From Desulfovibrionaceae bacterium (GTDB taxonomy: Bacteria > Desulfobacterota > Desulfovibrionia > Desulfovibrionales > Desulfovibrionaceae): a DNA stretch of 64,000 nt. Both the position numbers and the translations under genes were made by a program. The notes beneath the pieces are model-generated. The model worked only from the letters and a program-made list of their open reading frames with translations. It made no database searches and was not told the DNA's origin. The stretch covers positions 62,001 through 126,000 of the forward strand of contig JAQVCS010000009.1 of assembly GCA_028689675.1 (NCBI GenBank), written 5' to 3'. Shown one piece after another: positions 16,754 through 24,618 of this stretch; position 1 is the first letter of the stretch; every line of letters begins with the position of its first letter.

Positions 16754-17805
16754 GGCAGCACAGCAGGAGGCAGCCAATGCTCTTGCCACGCGCCATCATG
16801 CCGCATGTGCGCTATGGTTTGACAATGCGCCGCCGCCCCCACCTTTTGGCAAAATTGCTGGCTTAAGGCTGGCGGCATAATATCGTCCTCAGCACCGCTG
16901 ATATGCCATTGCGCTATGCCCCGCACAGCAGAAGCTGCATCAAAAGGTTCAAGCGAACCAACAAGCGGGCTGACCTTATGATGCTGTGTCCACGCGGCAG
17001 AGTGCACATTGCCAGCCACTGTGGCCAGAAACACCACATCGCTGCGCCGCGCGGCCAGCAGCACAGCCGCCCCGCCCCCGCCAGAATAGCCAAACAAAGC
17101 CACCTGCTTTGCCCCTGCCTGCGCCTTGGCCGTACTGATAGCCTCATTCAGGCTGGCAATGACGTTCTCAGCAAAGCGTGCGTTCGTCCAGAAACGGCGC
17201 GCGCACTGGCGGCGGTCTGCCCCCTGCACAAATTGACAGGGGCGCGCTAAATACAGCACCGTATCGCGTGAAGGGTCTGCCACTGCAAGGCGCAAGGCCA
17301 CAGGATTTTGGGGTGTAGGGTCAGTGCTGGGGCGGGTGCGCGTAAGCCATGCCCGCCCATCCCCTTCAATATACACGCGCAAAATCGAGCCCGTGCCAGC
17401 CCGCAACAGACCAAACAAAGCAAAGTTCTCTGTTTGAAAAAGGCAATGCCGCAAGCCATGGCTTTGGGCAAGCTGCTCGGCCTCTGCCCGCCCATCCCCA
17501 CGCCCAGCACAGCCCGCAAGGCAGGCAAGGCACAGCCCAAGGCTGCACCACAGGCAATAGCTACGCACAGCAGACAGGCGGGGCAGCAAGGCACGGCGCG
17601 CAAACCCTGCCCAGCCGCACAGGCTGTACCTACCAGCATGGGCAAGACCACAAAGAACAAATACGCGCCAAAGCAACGCAGTGTATTGTGCCCAAGCCGC
17701 CAACAGGGTATGAGGCGCAAGCCCTGCCCCACAGCGCATTGCACTGCCTGCACGGGCAAGGGCACTGCGCTCCAAAGGCGCAGCACAGGCGGCAAAATGC
17801 ACCAT
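16750..17805 (-). CDS. Putative alpha/beta-hydrolase (possible lipoprotein)
   Basis: 351 residues from ATG 17805, chosen because AAAGG lies 7 bases upstream and the upstream stop is adjacent. Hydrolase elements: nucleophile elbow FGYSGGGG, an acid in SGAEDDIMP and a late His in HMRHDGAW, giving a plausible Ser-Asp-His triad. About 100 residues in is a lipobox-like CLACLAGC after a hydrophobic stretch; a true lipoprotein signal would need a much later, non-ATG start. If the early start is real, the first 100 residues contain two hydrophobic segments instead. Operon partner of the membrane protein upstream (gap of one base). Confidence 0.6.
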   Translation of the reverse strand: MVHFAACAAPLERSALARAGSAMRCGAGLAPHTLLAAWAQYTALLWRVFVLCGLAHAGRYSLCGWAGFARRALLPRLSAVRSYCLWCSLGLCLACLAGCAGRGDGRAEAEQLAQSHGLRHCLFQTENFALFGLLRAGTGSILRVYIEGDGRAWLTRTRPSTDPTPQNPVALRLAVADPSRDTVLYLARPCQFVQGADRRQCARRFWTNARFAENVIASLNEAISTAKAQAGAKQVALFGYSGGGGAAVLLAARRSDVVFLATVAGNVHSAAWTQHHKVSPLVGSLEPFDAASAVRGIAQWHISGAEDDIMPPALSQQFCQKVGAAAHCQTIAHMRHDGAWQEHWLPPAVLP

Positions 17806-17806
17806 C

Positions 17807-18976
17807 TTACTGCCTTTGCTGCATTTTGATAGCGACATCCTGCAAAATCTCGGCGGCAACAGCCGCAGCATTCAGTGCATTGGCGTCATGCGCCAAGCGG
17901 CGGTTCACCCAACGGGCAATATACAATATGGTTGCGTCATCCATGCCGCGTGCCCCCTGCTTGCGCAAAGTGTGCACAGTGCTTGCGGCAAGGCTGTCAC
18001 GGGCGGCAATGGCACGGCGGTATTGCTGCGTCAGGCTGTCCACCTGCTTTCTGCCCTGTTCCATGGCTGCGGTATTTTTCTGTTCACGCGCCATATCAAT
18101 TTGAAAAACACTTTCGGTAATCTGTGTATTAATAGCCGTGGCCTTGTCGCTGGCAGCGTCCAAATCGGCCAGCAAGCTGTGCACATTGGGCGTGGCAGCA
18201 ACCCCAGCCAATGCAGCCCCTAAGGATGCAAAATAATTGGCATTCAGGCGATAGGCTTCTTTCTTTTCTGCCTCGCTCAGGGCTTTGCCCCCCTGCCCTT
18301 GCAGGGCAGCATCAAAGGCCGTAAGAAATTGCTCACCATAGCGGGCATAGACAGTGCGCAAGGTTTCTGCCTGAAATAAGAGGCGCAGCACAGCCTCGCG
18401 CCCGCTGGCGGCTGCCATGCCCGGCAAAGAAAGCGATTGCAATTGCCCTGCATAATGCAGATTGGCGCTATAGGTGCTTAGGCGCAGCACTCCGCCATTT
18501 TTTGCTGGTTTGTAACACGAAGCAAGCCATTGCGCCGCCTCTGCCACCACAGGGCTTTGCCCCGCGGCAGGCACAGCCTCTTCTGCTGGCTTTACCTCTG
18601 CTGCTGCGCCATCAGGGCTTAAGGTTTCAACCGCGCTGACATCGGGCAGGGCGGGATTTTTTTCAGGCGTGACCACCTCACCAAGGGCTGCGGTAGACGG
18701 TGCTTTTGTGCTGGCATCCACCTGCGCCCGCACACCGGGCAGGTCTGTTTGTTCCTGCCCGCCAGTAATAAGGCGGTTCAGCATGCCCTGCGCTGTGGCC
18801 AAGCCCTGCTCTGCCGTATCAAGAGCATGCTGGCGCTGGGCAGCATCACTGCTAAACCACCACACAGCACCACCCACAAGACATAGTATCACAAGAAGGC
18901 TTATCACCATGCCCGCACTGCTGCTTTTGCCCGCTGGCGCGGCTTTGTGTTCCGTCTGCAAATTTTCTGTGTTCAT
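17807..18976 (-). CDS. Single-pass membrane protein of unknown function
   Basis: 389 residues. Cytoplasmic N-terminus of about 22 residues, one membrane segment (MVISLLVILCLVGGAVWW, about 23-40), then a large domain probably outside the cytoplasm. Residues 90-145 are low-complexity Ala/Pro/Glu; the rest is mostly helical, Ala-rich with repeated Gln/Glu and Ala heptads suggestive of coiled coil (about 260-340). No family recognised. Followed after one base by the hydrolase gene, so the two may act together at the envelope. Confidence 0.7.
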   Translation of the reverse strand: MNTENLQTEHKAAPAGKSSSAGMVISLLVILCLVGGAVWWFSSDAAQRQHALDTAEQGLATAQGMLNRLITGGQEQTDLPGVRAQVDASTKAPSTAALGEVVTPEKNPALPDVSAVETLSPDGAAAEVKPAEEAVPAAGQSPVVAEAAQWLASCYKPAKNGGVLRLSTYSANLHYAGQLQSLSLPGMAAASGREAVLRLLFQAETLRTVYARYGEQFLTAFDAALQGQGGKALSEAEKKEAYRLNANYFASLGAALAGVAATPNVHSLLADLDAASDKATAINTQITESVFQIDMAREQKNTAAMEQGRKQVDSLTQQYRRAIAARDSLAASTVHTLRKQGARGMDDATILYIARWVNRRLAHDANALNAAAVAAEILQDVAIKMQQRQ

Positions 18977-19122
18977 TGAATTTCCTTATTGGATTGTTGC
19001 CCCCCAAGGCCTTGAGCAACACTCTAGCACGGGCAGGCAAACGCCCTATGAGGCAGCTCTGTTTTGTAGTAGCAAGATTAAGGGCACTTGTGAAGCCCAA
19101 AGCCCGTTGGCAAGCCCCTGTG

Positions 19123-19211
19123 CCTTGGCGTGCTGCGCACGGCGGCTTTCTCTGGAATCGTGGCGGCGTAAATGAAGCAAATCCTTGGCGGGCTGCACGC
19201 GGCGGCTTTCT
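19123..19211. repeat. 60-bp-period direct repeat in an intergenic region
   Basis: Two near-identical 29-base words beginning CCTTGGCG and ending CGGCGGCTTTCT lie at 19123-19151 and 19183-19211. The 525-base gap 18977-19501 holds this, a family B element, and otherwise no convincing gene; open frames here have no ribosome-binding site or recognisable product. Confidence 0.6.
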
Positions 19212-19380
19212 GGACAACGCGCTGGTTAGCTTTGCGCCGCCACAGTATTTCTTTGTAGACAGCGCCCGCCCACTACTGTGCCCTGAGGGCATAGGCGCAC
19301 CCTGTATGCCCTGCTGGCAAGGGTTTGCCTTTCCACCCGCTTTTTTATATTCTTGCCGTGGCGCAAGCCTGCGCCAGAAC

Positions 19381-19489
19381 AGTATACTCTTAAAAATACT
19401 CGCAAGGTTGCATAAGTAAGCCTTGCCACACAAAGCGCAGGGGGATTTACTGCCCCGTTCCATGCGCTTTGAACGAGACTCTGCCCTAA
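19381..19489 (-). repeat. Family B palindromic element, copy 1
   Basis: Read on the minus strand it starts after CTAA (19486-19489), then a palindrome CAAAGCGCA...TGCGCTTTG, then GGCAAGGCTTAC, AACCTTGCG and TTTTTAA. The same modules in the same order occur at 30102-30219. It lies just ahead of thiD and could affect its mRNA leader. Confidence 0.65.
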
Positions 19490-19501
19490 GGGAGAACAAG
19501 T

Positions 19502-20299
19502 ATGCAGCAACCTCCAAATATACTCACCATTGCTGGCTCCGATTCTGGCGGTGGCGCTGGCATTCAGGCCGATTTGAAAACCATTATGGCTTTGGACGGC
19601 TATGGCATGAGCGTTATTACCGCCCTCACAGCGCAAAATGGCGCGGGAGTGCACGGCATTCATGCGCCAGAGCCAGCCTTTGCCGCGCTGCAATTGCAAA
19701 CCGTGCTTCAGGGCTTTCCCGTGGCAACCGCGAAAACAGGTATGTTGTTTTCAGCAGAAATTATCAGCGCCCTAACAGAAATTTTGCAGACACAATCCTT
19801 TCCGCTGGTGGTTGACCCTGTTTCTGTCAGCCAAAGCGGATCGCGCCTTTTACGCGATGATGCCATAAGCACCATGGTTGAAAAGCTTATTCCGCTGGCC
19901 ACCCTGCTGACCCCTAACCGCCCCGAAGCCGAAATGCTGGCAGGCATGCACATCAGTACCGAGGACGATATTACCGAAGCAGGCAAGCGTATGCTGGGCA
20001 TGGGCGCACAGGCCGTGCTGATTAAGGGTGGGCATTTTGACAGCGCCATCACCATTACCGACTGGCTGTGCCTGCCCCAAAAAGCCCCGCAGGCTTTGCG
20101 TCAGGCGCATGTTTCCAGCAATAATAATCATGGCACAGGCTGCACCCTTTCTGCCGCCATTGCCACAGGGCTGGGGCATGGGCTGCCCCTGCTTACGGCC
20201 ATTGGTCAAGCGCAGGCCTTTGTCAACCGCGCCATGCGGCACAGCTATGCCCCGGGTATTGGCTGCGGCCCCTTAAACCACGCGGCTGGCAAGGCATAA
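19502..20299 (+). CDS. thiD: Hydroxymethylpyrimidine/phosphomethylpyrimidine kinase
   Basis: 265 residues, ribokinase fold. NILTIAGSDSGGGAGIQADLKT is the ThiD N-terminal signature; TALTAQN, VVDPVSVSQSG, TPNRPEAE, LIKGGH and the catalytic NNNHGTGCTLSAAIA anion-hole motif follow. It phosphorylates HMP and HMP-P for thiamin synthesis. ATG 19502 follows AAGGGAGAACAAGT. I see no TPP riboswitch upstream. No other thi genes are adjacent. Confidence 0.95.
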   Translation: MQQPPNILTIAGSDSGGGAGIQADLKTIMALDGYGMSVITALTAQNGAGVHGIHAPEPAFAALQLQTVLQGFPVATAKTGMLFSAEIISALTEILQTQSFPLVVDPVSVSQSGSRLLRDDAISTMVEKLIPLATLLTPNRPEAEMLAGMHISTEDDITEAGKRMLGMGAQAVLIKGGHFDSAITITDWLCLPQKAPQALRQAHVSSNNNHGTGCTLSAAIATGLGHGLPLLTAIGQAQAFVNRAMRHSYAPGIGCGPLNHAAGKA

Positions 20300-20331
20300 C
20301 ACGCCGCAAAGCTTATTTTTTAAGGAATATC

Positions 20332-21099
20332 ATGCGACTACGCCTTACCATTGCCTATACAGGCACGCGCTATAGCGGCTGGCAAATACAAGAAAAGCCC
20401 AACCCGCCGCGAACGGTGCAGGGCATGCTCGAGGCCGCCTTTGCCCGTGTGCTGCAAAACAAGGTGCGCCTGCACGGCGCAGGCCGCACCGATGCTGGCG
20501 TTCATGCCGAGGCGCAGGTGGCACATGTGGATATTCCAGAAAAACGCCGCCAGCTTCCATGGCAGCGCATTATCAATAACAGCCTGCCCGAAGATATTGC
20601 CCTCATGCAGGTACAAGAGGCAGACCCCGCCTTTCATGCCCGCTTTGATGCCTGCGGCAAGGTATACACCTATCAAATCTGGCGCGAGGCGCAGTGCGTG
20701 CCGCCACGCCTTGCGCCCTTTGTGTGGGCTTGCCCCTACAGCCTGAACCCAGAACGGCTTCAGGCGGCCTTGCCCTATTTTGTGGGCGAGCATGATTTTG
20801 CCAGCCTGCAAAATGCGGGCACAGACCTTGAAAGCACAGTGCGCTCCCTGCACAGCTTGAATATGCAGTGGGAGCAGGCAAGCCCACTTGTCACCCTGCG
20901 GGTACAGGGCAGCGGCTTTTTAAAACAAATGGTGCGCAATATGGTGGGCATGCTGGCCGCCGCCGCCAGCGGCAAAATTGCTGTCGATTTTATTCCACAG
21001 GCTCTTGCTCTGCGCGACCGCTCGCGCCTGCCCTTTATTGTTACCGCGCCAGCACAAGGGCTGACCTTGAGCAAAGTGCTGTACCCTGATAGCCTGTAG
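20332..21099 (+). CDS. truA: tRNA pseudouridine(38-40) synthase
   Basis: 255 residues. Catalytic Asp54 sits in GAGRTDAGVHA; the YSGWQ, DARFDACGKVYTYQI-like and FLKQMVRNMVG motifs are present. It isomerises U38-40 in the tRNA anticodon arm. ATG 20332 follows TTAAGGAATATC; 32 bases behind thiD, probably cotranscribed. Confidence 0.95.
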   Translation: MRLRLTIAYTGTRYSGWQIQEKPNPPRTVQGMLEAAFARVLQNKVRLHGAGRTDAGVHAEAQVAHVDIPEKRRQLPWQRIINNSLPEDIALMQVQEADPAFHARFDACGKVYTYQIWREAQCVPPRLAPFVWACPYSLNPERLQAALPYFVGEHDFASLQNAGTDLESTVRSLHSLNMQWEQASPLVTLRVQGSGFLKQMVRNMVGMLAAAASGKIAVDFIPQALALRDRSRLPFIVTAPAQGLTLSKVLYPDSL

Positions 21100-21112
21100 G
21101 CCGCCTGCGCCT

Positions 21113-21261
21113 TAGGGCGTGCACCCTCTGTTCTTTTGCCTGCAGGCGGCGTTAGATTTCAGCGTGTATTGCCGTCGAGTATGATACGAGTACAAGCCTT
21201 GCATGCACGCTTCGTCTTCCTTGCCTGCGCATACAATTCCTGTAGTATGCACATGCCTTAG
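21113..21261. repeat. Family A element, copy 5 (inverted orientation)
   Basis: 149 bp flanked by direct TTAG repeats (21113-21116 and 21258-21261), the clearest target-site duplication with a non-palindromic sequence. The core is the reverse complement of the other copies (GGCGGCGTTAGATTTCAGC, GTACAAGCCTTGCATGC). Lies between convergent truA and the HAD gene. Confidence 0.82.
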
Positions 21262-21342
21262 ACTAGGCGATAGCCGCGCAAGGGCAAGAAAAGCTGGCTA
21301 AGGCCTCTTTTGTGGCAAGGCTTTCAGGCACATTCTTGCCAA

Positions 21343-21999
21343 TCACAGCATCTCTTCAATGCTCATTTGCTCCAGCCACGCATTCAAGGCACACAAGTCT
21401 GCGCTCCAAGGGTAGTCTCCACCTGCCAGTTCTTGCCCCACACCATAAAACTGTGTACCCACGCTCTGGGCAGCATACCTGTCTGTGCTGGCATCCCCCA
21501 CCATAAGTACAGCTTCGGGCGGCAGGGCGCTTTCAGCCACAATGCGCCGTAACAGGCTAGCTTTATTGGGCGGCGTGCCATATACAGCCTTAAAATACGG
21601 CGCTAACCCCCGCGCTTGTAGTATGCCGCGCAACTCTTCCTGCGGCGTGCCCGAGCACACATACAGGGGCAGCACATTGTGCCAGCGCTGCAAAACCGCC
21701 TCTGCCCCCTCCACAAGGGGGCAATGCAGTATTTCTTCTGCCACCAAAGCGCCAAAACGCTGCCCCAGCTCATTGAGCACGGCTGGCTTTGCCTCGCAGT
21801 GCAGCACCTCTTCCAGTAGCCAACGGAATTTTTCATAGCGGCTCACCCCGCCGTTTCGGGCATGAAAATATAAAAGCATGTCGCGGGCTTCGTCACCAAA
21901 GGGCTGGGCAAGGCGGGCAAAGGCACGGGTTTTCACATCCACGCTTTGCAGCAGCACGCCATCACAATCAAAAACAATACACTCTACAGGGCAATACAT
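21343..21999 (-). CDS. HAD-superfamily phosphatase
   Basis: 218 residues. HAD motif I FDCDGVLL (nucleophile Asp11, acid Asp13), a helical cap (about 20-90), motif II VCSGTP, motif III Lys in PNKAS, motif IV VGDASTD. Closest in layout to phosphoglycolate-phosphatase/beta-phosphoglucomutase-like enzymes, but the substrate cannot be read from sequence. Monocistronic. Confidence 0.85.
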   Translation of the reverse strand: MYCPVECIVFDCDGVLLQSVDVKTRAFARLAQPFGDEARDMLLYFHARNGGVSRYEKFRWLLEEVLHCEAKPAVLNELGQRFGALVAEEILHCPLVEGAEAVLQRWHNVLPLYVCSGTPQEELRGILQARGLAPYFKAVYGTPPNKASLLRRIVAESALPPEAVLMVGDASTDRYAAQSVGTQFYGVGQELAGGDYPWSADLCALNAWLEQMSIEEML

Positions 22000-22196
22000 T
22001 CTGCTTCATCCTTGTTCTGGCCATTTTTTCCTGTATACAACAGGGGGCGGCCAAAGCAAAGGCTGGGCTGGCTAAGAAATGCCCCCAAGCGATGATTGAA
22101 TAATAAAACAAAAGAGGGTAAAATTATTTTTTATAGTATACCTGCCAGTGCTTGAGCACAAATACAACCCGCGCTGGCACGCATTAAGGAGACTGT

Positions 22197-22703
22197 ATGC
22201 TTGATCAACTCTGCCCCTGTGGCAGCGGCAAACACTATGCCGATTGCTGTGCCCCCTATATTGATGAAGGCGCTTCTGCCCCCGATGCCCCCACGCTGGC
22301 GCGCTCTCGCTACACGGCTTTTGCGCTGAAAAAATATCCCTACCTTGTGGAAAGCACGCATCCTGAATTTCGCGGCGACCTCACGGCAGCAAGCCTAGGC
22401 GAAGGGCTGGAGGATGTGCAGTGGACAGGGCTGGAGCTGGGTGAATACAAGCAGGGCGTAGCTGTGCCTGATCAGGGCGTATTTGATTCTGTCGAGCTTA
22501 AGGCCTTTTGCGAAGTGAAAGGCGTGCAACGCGTGTTAGAAGAGCTGAGCTTTTTTACCGAGCACGAAGGGCGCTTGTATTATGTTGACGGCATTCCCAA
22601 AAAAGAAGAACCCCGCCGCCGTGCCGAGCCTAAAATAGGCAGAAATGACCCCTGCCCCTGCGGCAGCGGTAAAAAATATAAAAAATGCTGCGGGGCTGCC
22701 TAA
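22197..22703 (+). CDS. YchJ-like protein with two SEC-C zinc motifs
   Basis: 168 residues. An N-terminal SEC-C motif ([13 protein letters not shown], residues 6-18), a central YchJ/NTF2-like domain ([19 protein letters not shown]...), and a second SEC-C motif at the C-terminus ([13 protein letters not shown]). SEC-C motifs bind zinc and mediate protein contacts, as in SecA. UPF0225 family; function unknown. ATG 22197 follows AAGGAGACTGT. The next gene begins at the very next base after the stop. Confidence 0.9.
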   Translation: MLDQLCPCGSGKHYADCCAPYIDEGASAPDAPTLARSRYTAFALKKYPYLVESTHPEFRGDLTAASLGEGLEDVQWTGLELGEYKQGVAVPDQGVFDSVELKAFCEVKGVQRVLEELSFFTEHEGRLYYVDGIPKKEEPRRRAEPKIGRNDPCPCGSGKKYKKCCGAA

Positions 22704-23147
22704 GTGGCAAAGCTCTCGGTGTTGCGTAGCATACGCCGCTTTTGCCTTGAGTGTCAGGGCAATTCTTCCAAAGCGGTGCAGGCCTGTGCCGATGCAGCCT
22801 GCCCGCTTTGGGCATGGCGCTTGCCCCCTGCCCCAGAAGCAGAGCAGCCTCAGCACAAGGCTGTGCAGCCAGCACAACAGGCCTGCCTGCTCACGCCCTG
22901 CACACCGCCCTGCCCTAAAGAGCCTGCCCCGTGCATGGGGCTTCAGCCCTTTTCTGCCAAAAGCCGTCAGGCCTTGCGCGCCATACGTCGCCAATGCCTA
23001 CTGTGTGCTGGGGGGCGGGCAGATGTGCGCCAATGCCGCGCTAAGGAAAGCTGCATGTTGTGGTCGTACCGCTTTGGCGTGCGCCCCGAAAAATATAAAG
23101 CCGTGCGCAGGCGTTTTTTTAGCCCCAAGGCCTTGCCCCTGCTCTAG
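22704..23147 (+). CDS. Cys-rich protein with duplicated CxxC...C...C module
   Basis: 147 residues from GTG 22704, directly after the YchJ-like stop. Two copies of one module: IRRFCLECQG-(9)-C-(5)-CPLWAWR at about 9-40 and IRRQCLLCAGG-(5)-C-(6)-CMLWSYRFG at about 93-123. Four cysteines per module suggest zinc or iron-sulfur binding. The linker is Ala/Pro/Gln-rich with extra cysteines. I recall similar single modules in Desulfovibrio and its prophages but know no function. The GTG start relies on coupling to the previous gene. Confidence 0.7.
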   Translation: MAKLSVLRSIRRFCLECQGNSSKAVQACADAACPLWAWRLPPAPEAEQPQHKAVQPAQQACLLTPCTPPCPKEPAPCMGLQPFSAKSRQALRAIRRQCLLCAGGRADVRQCRAKESCMLWSYRFGVRPEKYKAVRRRFFSPKALPLL

Positions 23148-23187
23148 CCATTTGGCCATGACATCATACATGTACCAGAGGTGCTCT

Positions 23188-24543
23188 ATGTTACATACTC
23201 TTGATTGGTCACATGCCTTTGCCGAACGTTTTGCCAGCGCCACCGACAGGCAACACAATGCCGCCAGCCTTGCCCCGCGCCTGCGGCGCGAAATGAATGC
23301 AGGCCTGCTGCCCTGCCTAACCCTGCCCTATGCCGCTGCGCTAGAAAAAGACCTTAGCGCCCTTGAGCCTTGGCTGGCTGGGTTCAAGCACATGCTGCTT
23401 TTGGGCATTGGCGGCTCGGCACTGGGCGCGCGTGCCCTGCAAAAAGCCTTTGCCCCTGGGCAGGATGCCCCCGAACATCAAGGCAAGAGCCTGTGGATAC
23501 TTGATAATGTCTGCTCAAATACTTTGGAACAGTGGCTGGCCACCCTGCCCCCCAAAGAAACGGTAGTGCTGTGCATCAGCAAATCGGGCGGCACTATTGA
23601 AACGCTTGCCCAATATTTTTTAGTGCGCCAATGGCTGGAACAGGCCTTGCCCACAGCGTGGAAAGAGCACCTTTTGCTTATTACCGATGCCGCAAAAGGC
23701 TTTTTGCGTGAAGAAGTACAGCAAAAGGCCATTCGCTCGCTAGAAGTCCCCGACAACTTGGGCGGGCGCTATTCTGCTCTTTCTGCTGTGGGGCTTGCCC
23801 CTGCTGCCTTTTTGGGCATTGATTGGCGCGCCTTGCTGCGCGGGGCAGCAGGCCTTGCCCAGCCACTTGTGCAGGCTTTGGGCAGCGATGCCGCCATGCA
23901 AGCAGCCCTTGACAAGCATGCAGCCCTTGGGCTGGCTACATGGGCGCATGCTTTGGAAGCGCAGGGCTACAGCCAACTCATCTTTTTTTGTTATATGCCG
24001 CAATGGGCAACCTTTGGCCCTTGGTTTGCCCAGCTGTGGGCAGAAAGTTTGGGCAAAGAGGGCAAGGGGCTGCTGCCCGTGCCTGCCGTGGGCGTGACAG
24101 ACCAGCATTCTGTCAACCAAATGTTTTTGGACGGGGCAAAAAATAAGGCCTGCCTTTTTGTTTCCTGCCCAGCGCTGCCGCAGGGGCGCAGCTTTCCAAG
24201 CGATATGCCAGAACAATGGGCATGGCTGCGCGGCAAGCACTTTGGCGATTTGCTGGCTGCCGAAGCCTTGGGCACGCGCATGGCTTTGTGCTCTTCTGGC
24301 ATGCCCTTGGTGCAGCTTTGCCCGCACGATGCCTCGCCAGAATCGGCAGGGGCGCTTATGCTGCTGCTGGAAGCCAGCACCATACTCACAGGCTGGCTGC
24401 TGGGCATTAACCCCATTGATCAGCCCGCTGTAGAGCTGGGCAAGCGCCTAGCCAATGCCCGCCTTGGGGCGCAAGGCTATGCGCAGGAACAGCAGGCGCT
24501 GGCCGCCTACCTTGCCACACCAGCACAAGAACAACTATTTTAA
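23188..24543 (+). CDS. pgi: Glucose-6-phosphate isomerase
   Basis: 451 residues from ATG 23188 (AGAGGTGCTCT upstream). Sugar-isomerase domains with GIGGSALGARAL, SKSGGTIET, GGRYSALSAVGL, and the late MPQW..GPWFAQLWAESLGKEGKG and TDQHSVNQ segments of bacterial PGI. Interconverts glucose 6-phosphate and fructose 6-phosphate. The frame stays open upstream to 22645, but the added part overlaps two real genes and is unlike PGI. Confidence 0.95.
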   Translation: MLHTLDWSHAFAERFASATDRQHNAASLAPRLRREMNAGLLPCLTLPYAAALEKDLSALEPWLAGFKHMLLLGIGGSALGARALQKAFAPGQDAPEHQGKSLWILDNVCSNTLEQWLATLPPKETVVLCISKSGGTIETLAQYFLVRQWLEQALPTAWKEHLLLITDAAKGFLREEVQQKAIRSLEVPDNLGGRYSALSAVGLAPAAFLGIDWRALLRGAAGLAQPLVQALGSDAAMQAALDKHAALGLATWAHALEAQGYSQLIFFCYMPQWATFGPWFAQLWAESLGKEGKGLLPVPAVGVTDQHSVNQMFLDGAKNKACLFVSCPALPQGRSFPSDMPEQWAWLRGKHFGDLLAAEALGTRMALCSSGMPLVQLCPHDASPESAGALMLLLEASTILTGWLLGINPIDQPAVELGKRLANARLGAQGYAQEQQALAAYLATPAQEQLF

Positions 24544-24548
24544 GCCCG

Positions 24549-24588
24549 TAGCGCGGCAGAGGCACAGGCACAGCCCTCTGCCGCGCTA
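24549..24588. other. Strong hairpin between pgi and the sensor kinase gene
   Basis: 14-bp stem TAGCGCGGCAGAGG / CCTCTGCCGCGCTA around a 12-base loop, not followed by T-run. It could slow or partly stop transcription from pgi into the kinase gene, or protect the pgi mRNA 3' end. Confidence 0.5.
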
Positions 24589-24618
24589 TGGCTTTCACAC
24601 CTGTGCCCTCGGAGCTCT

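Noticed and set aside
17308..18104. Plus-strand frames opposite the hydrolase/membrane protein genes
   Set aside because: Low-complexity, Gln/Ala/Lys-rich shadows with no ribosome-binding site.
19442..19501. TPP riboswitch ahead of thiD
   Set aside because: The conserved CTGAGA and ACCTGATCTGG-type words are not present; the hairpin there belongs to a family B repeat.
4147..21261. CRISPR array made of the recurring repeats
   Set aside because: The five elements are 150 bp, far apart, palindromic and without regular spacers. No CRISPR array or cas gene was seen anywhere in the window.
22645..23187. 180-residue N-terminal extension in frame with pgi
   Set aside because: Overlaps two real genes (YchJ-like and Cys-rich), is unlike PGI, and ATG 23188 has a good ribosome-binding site.
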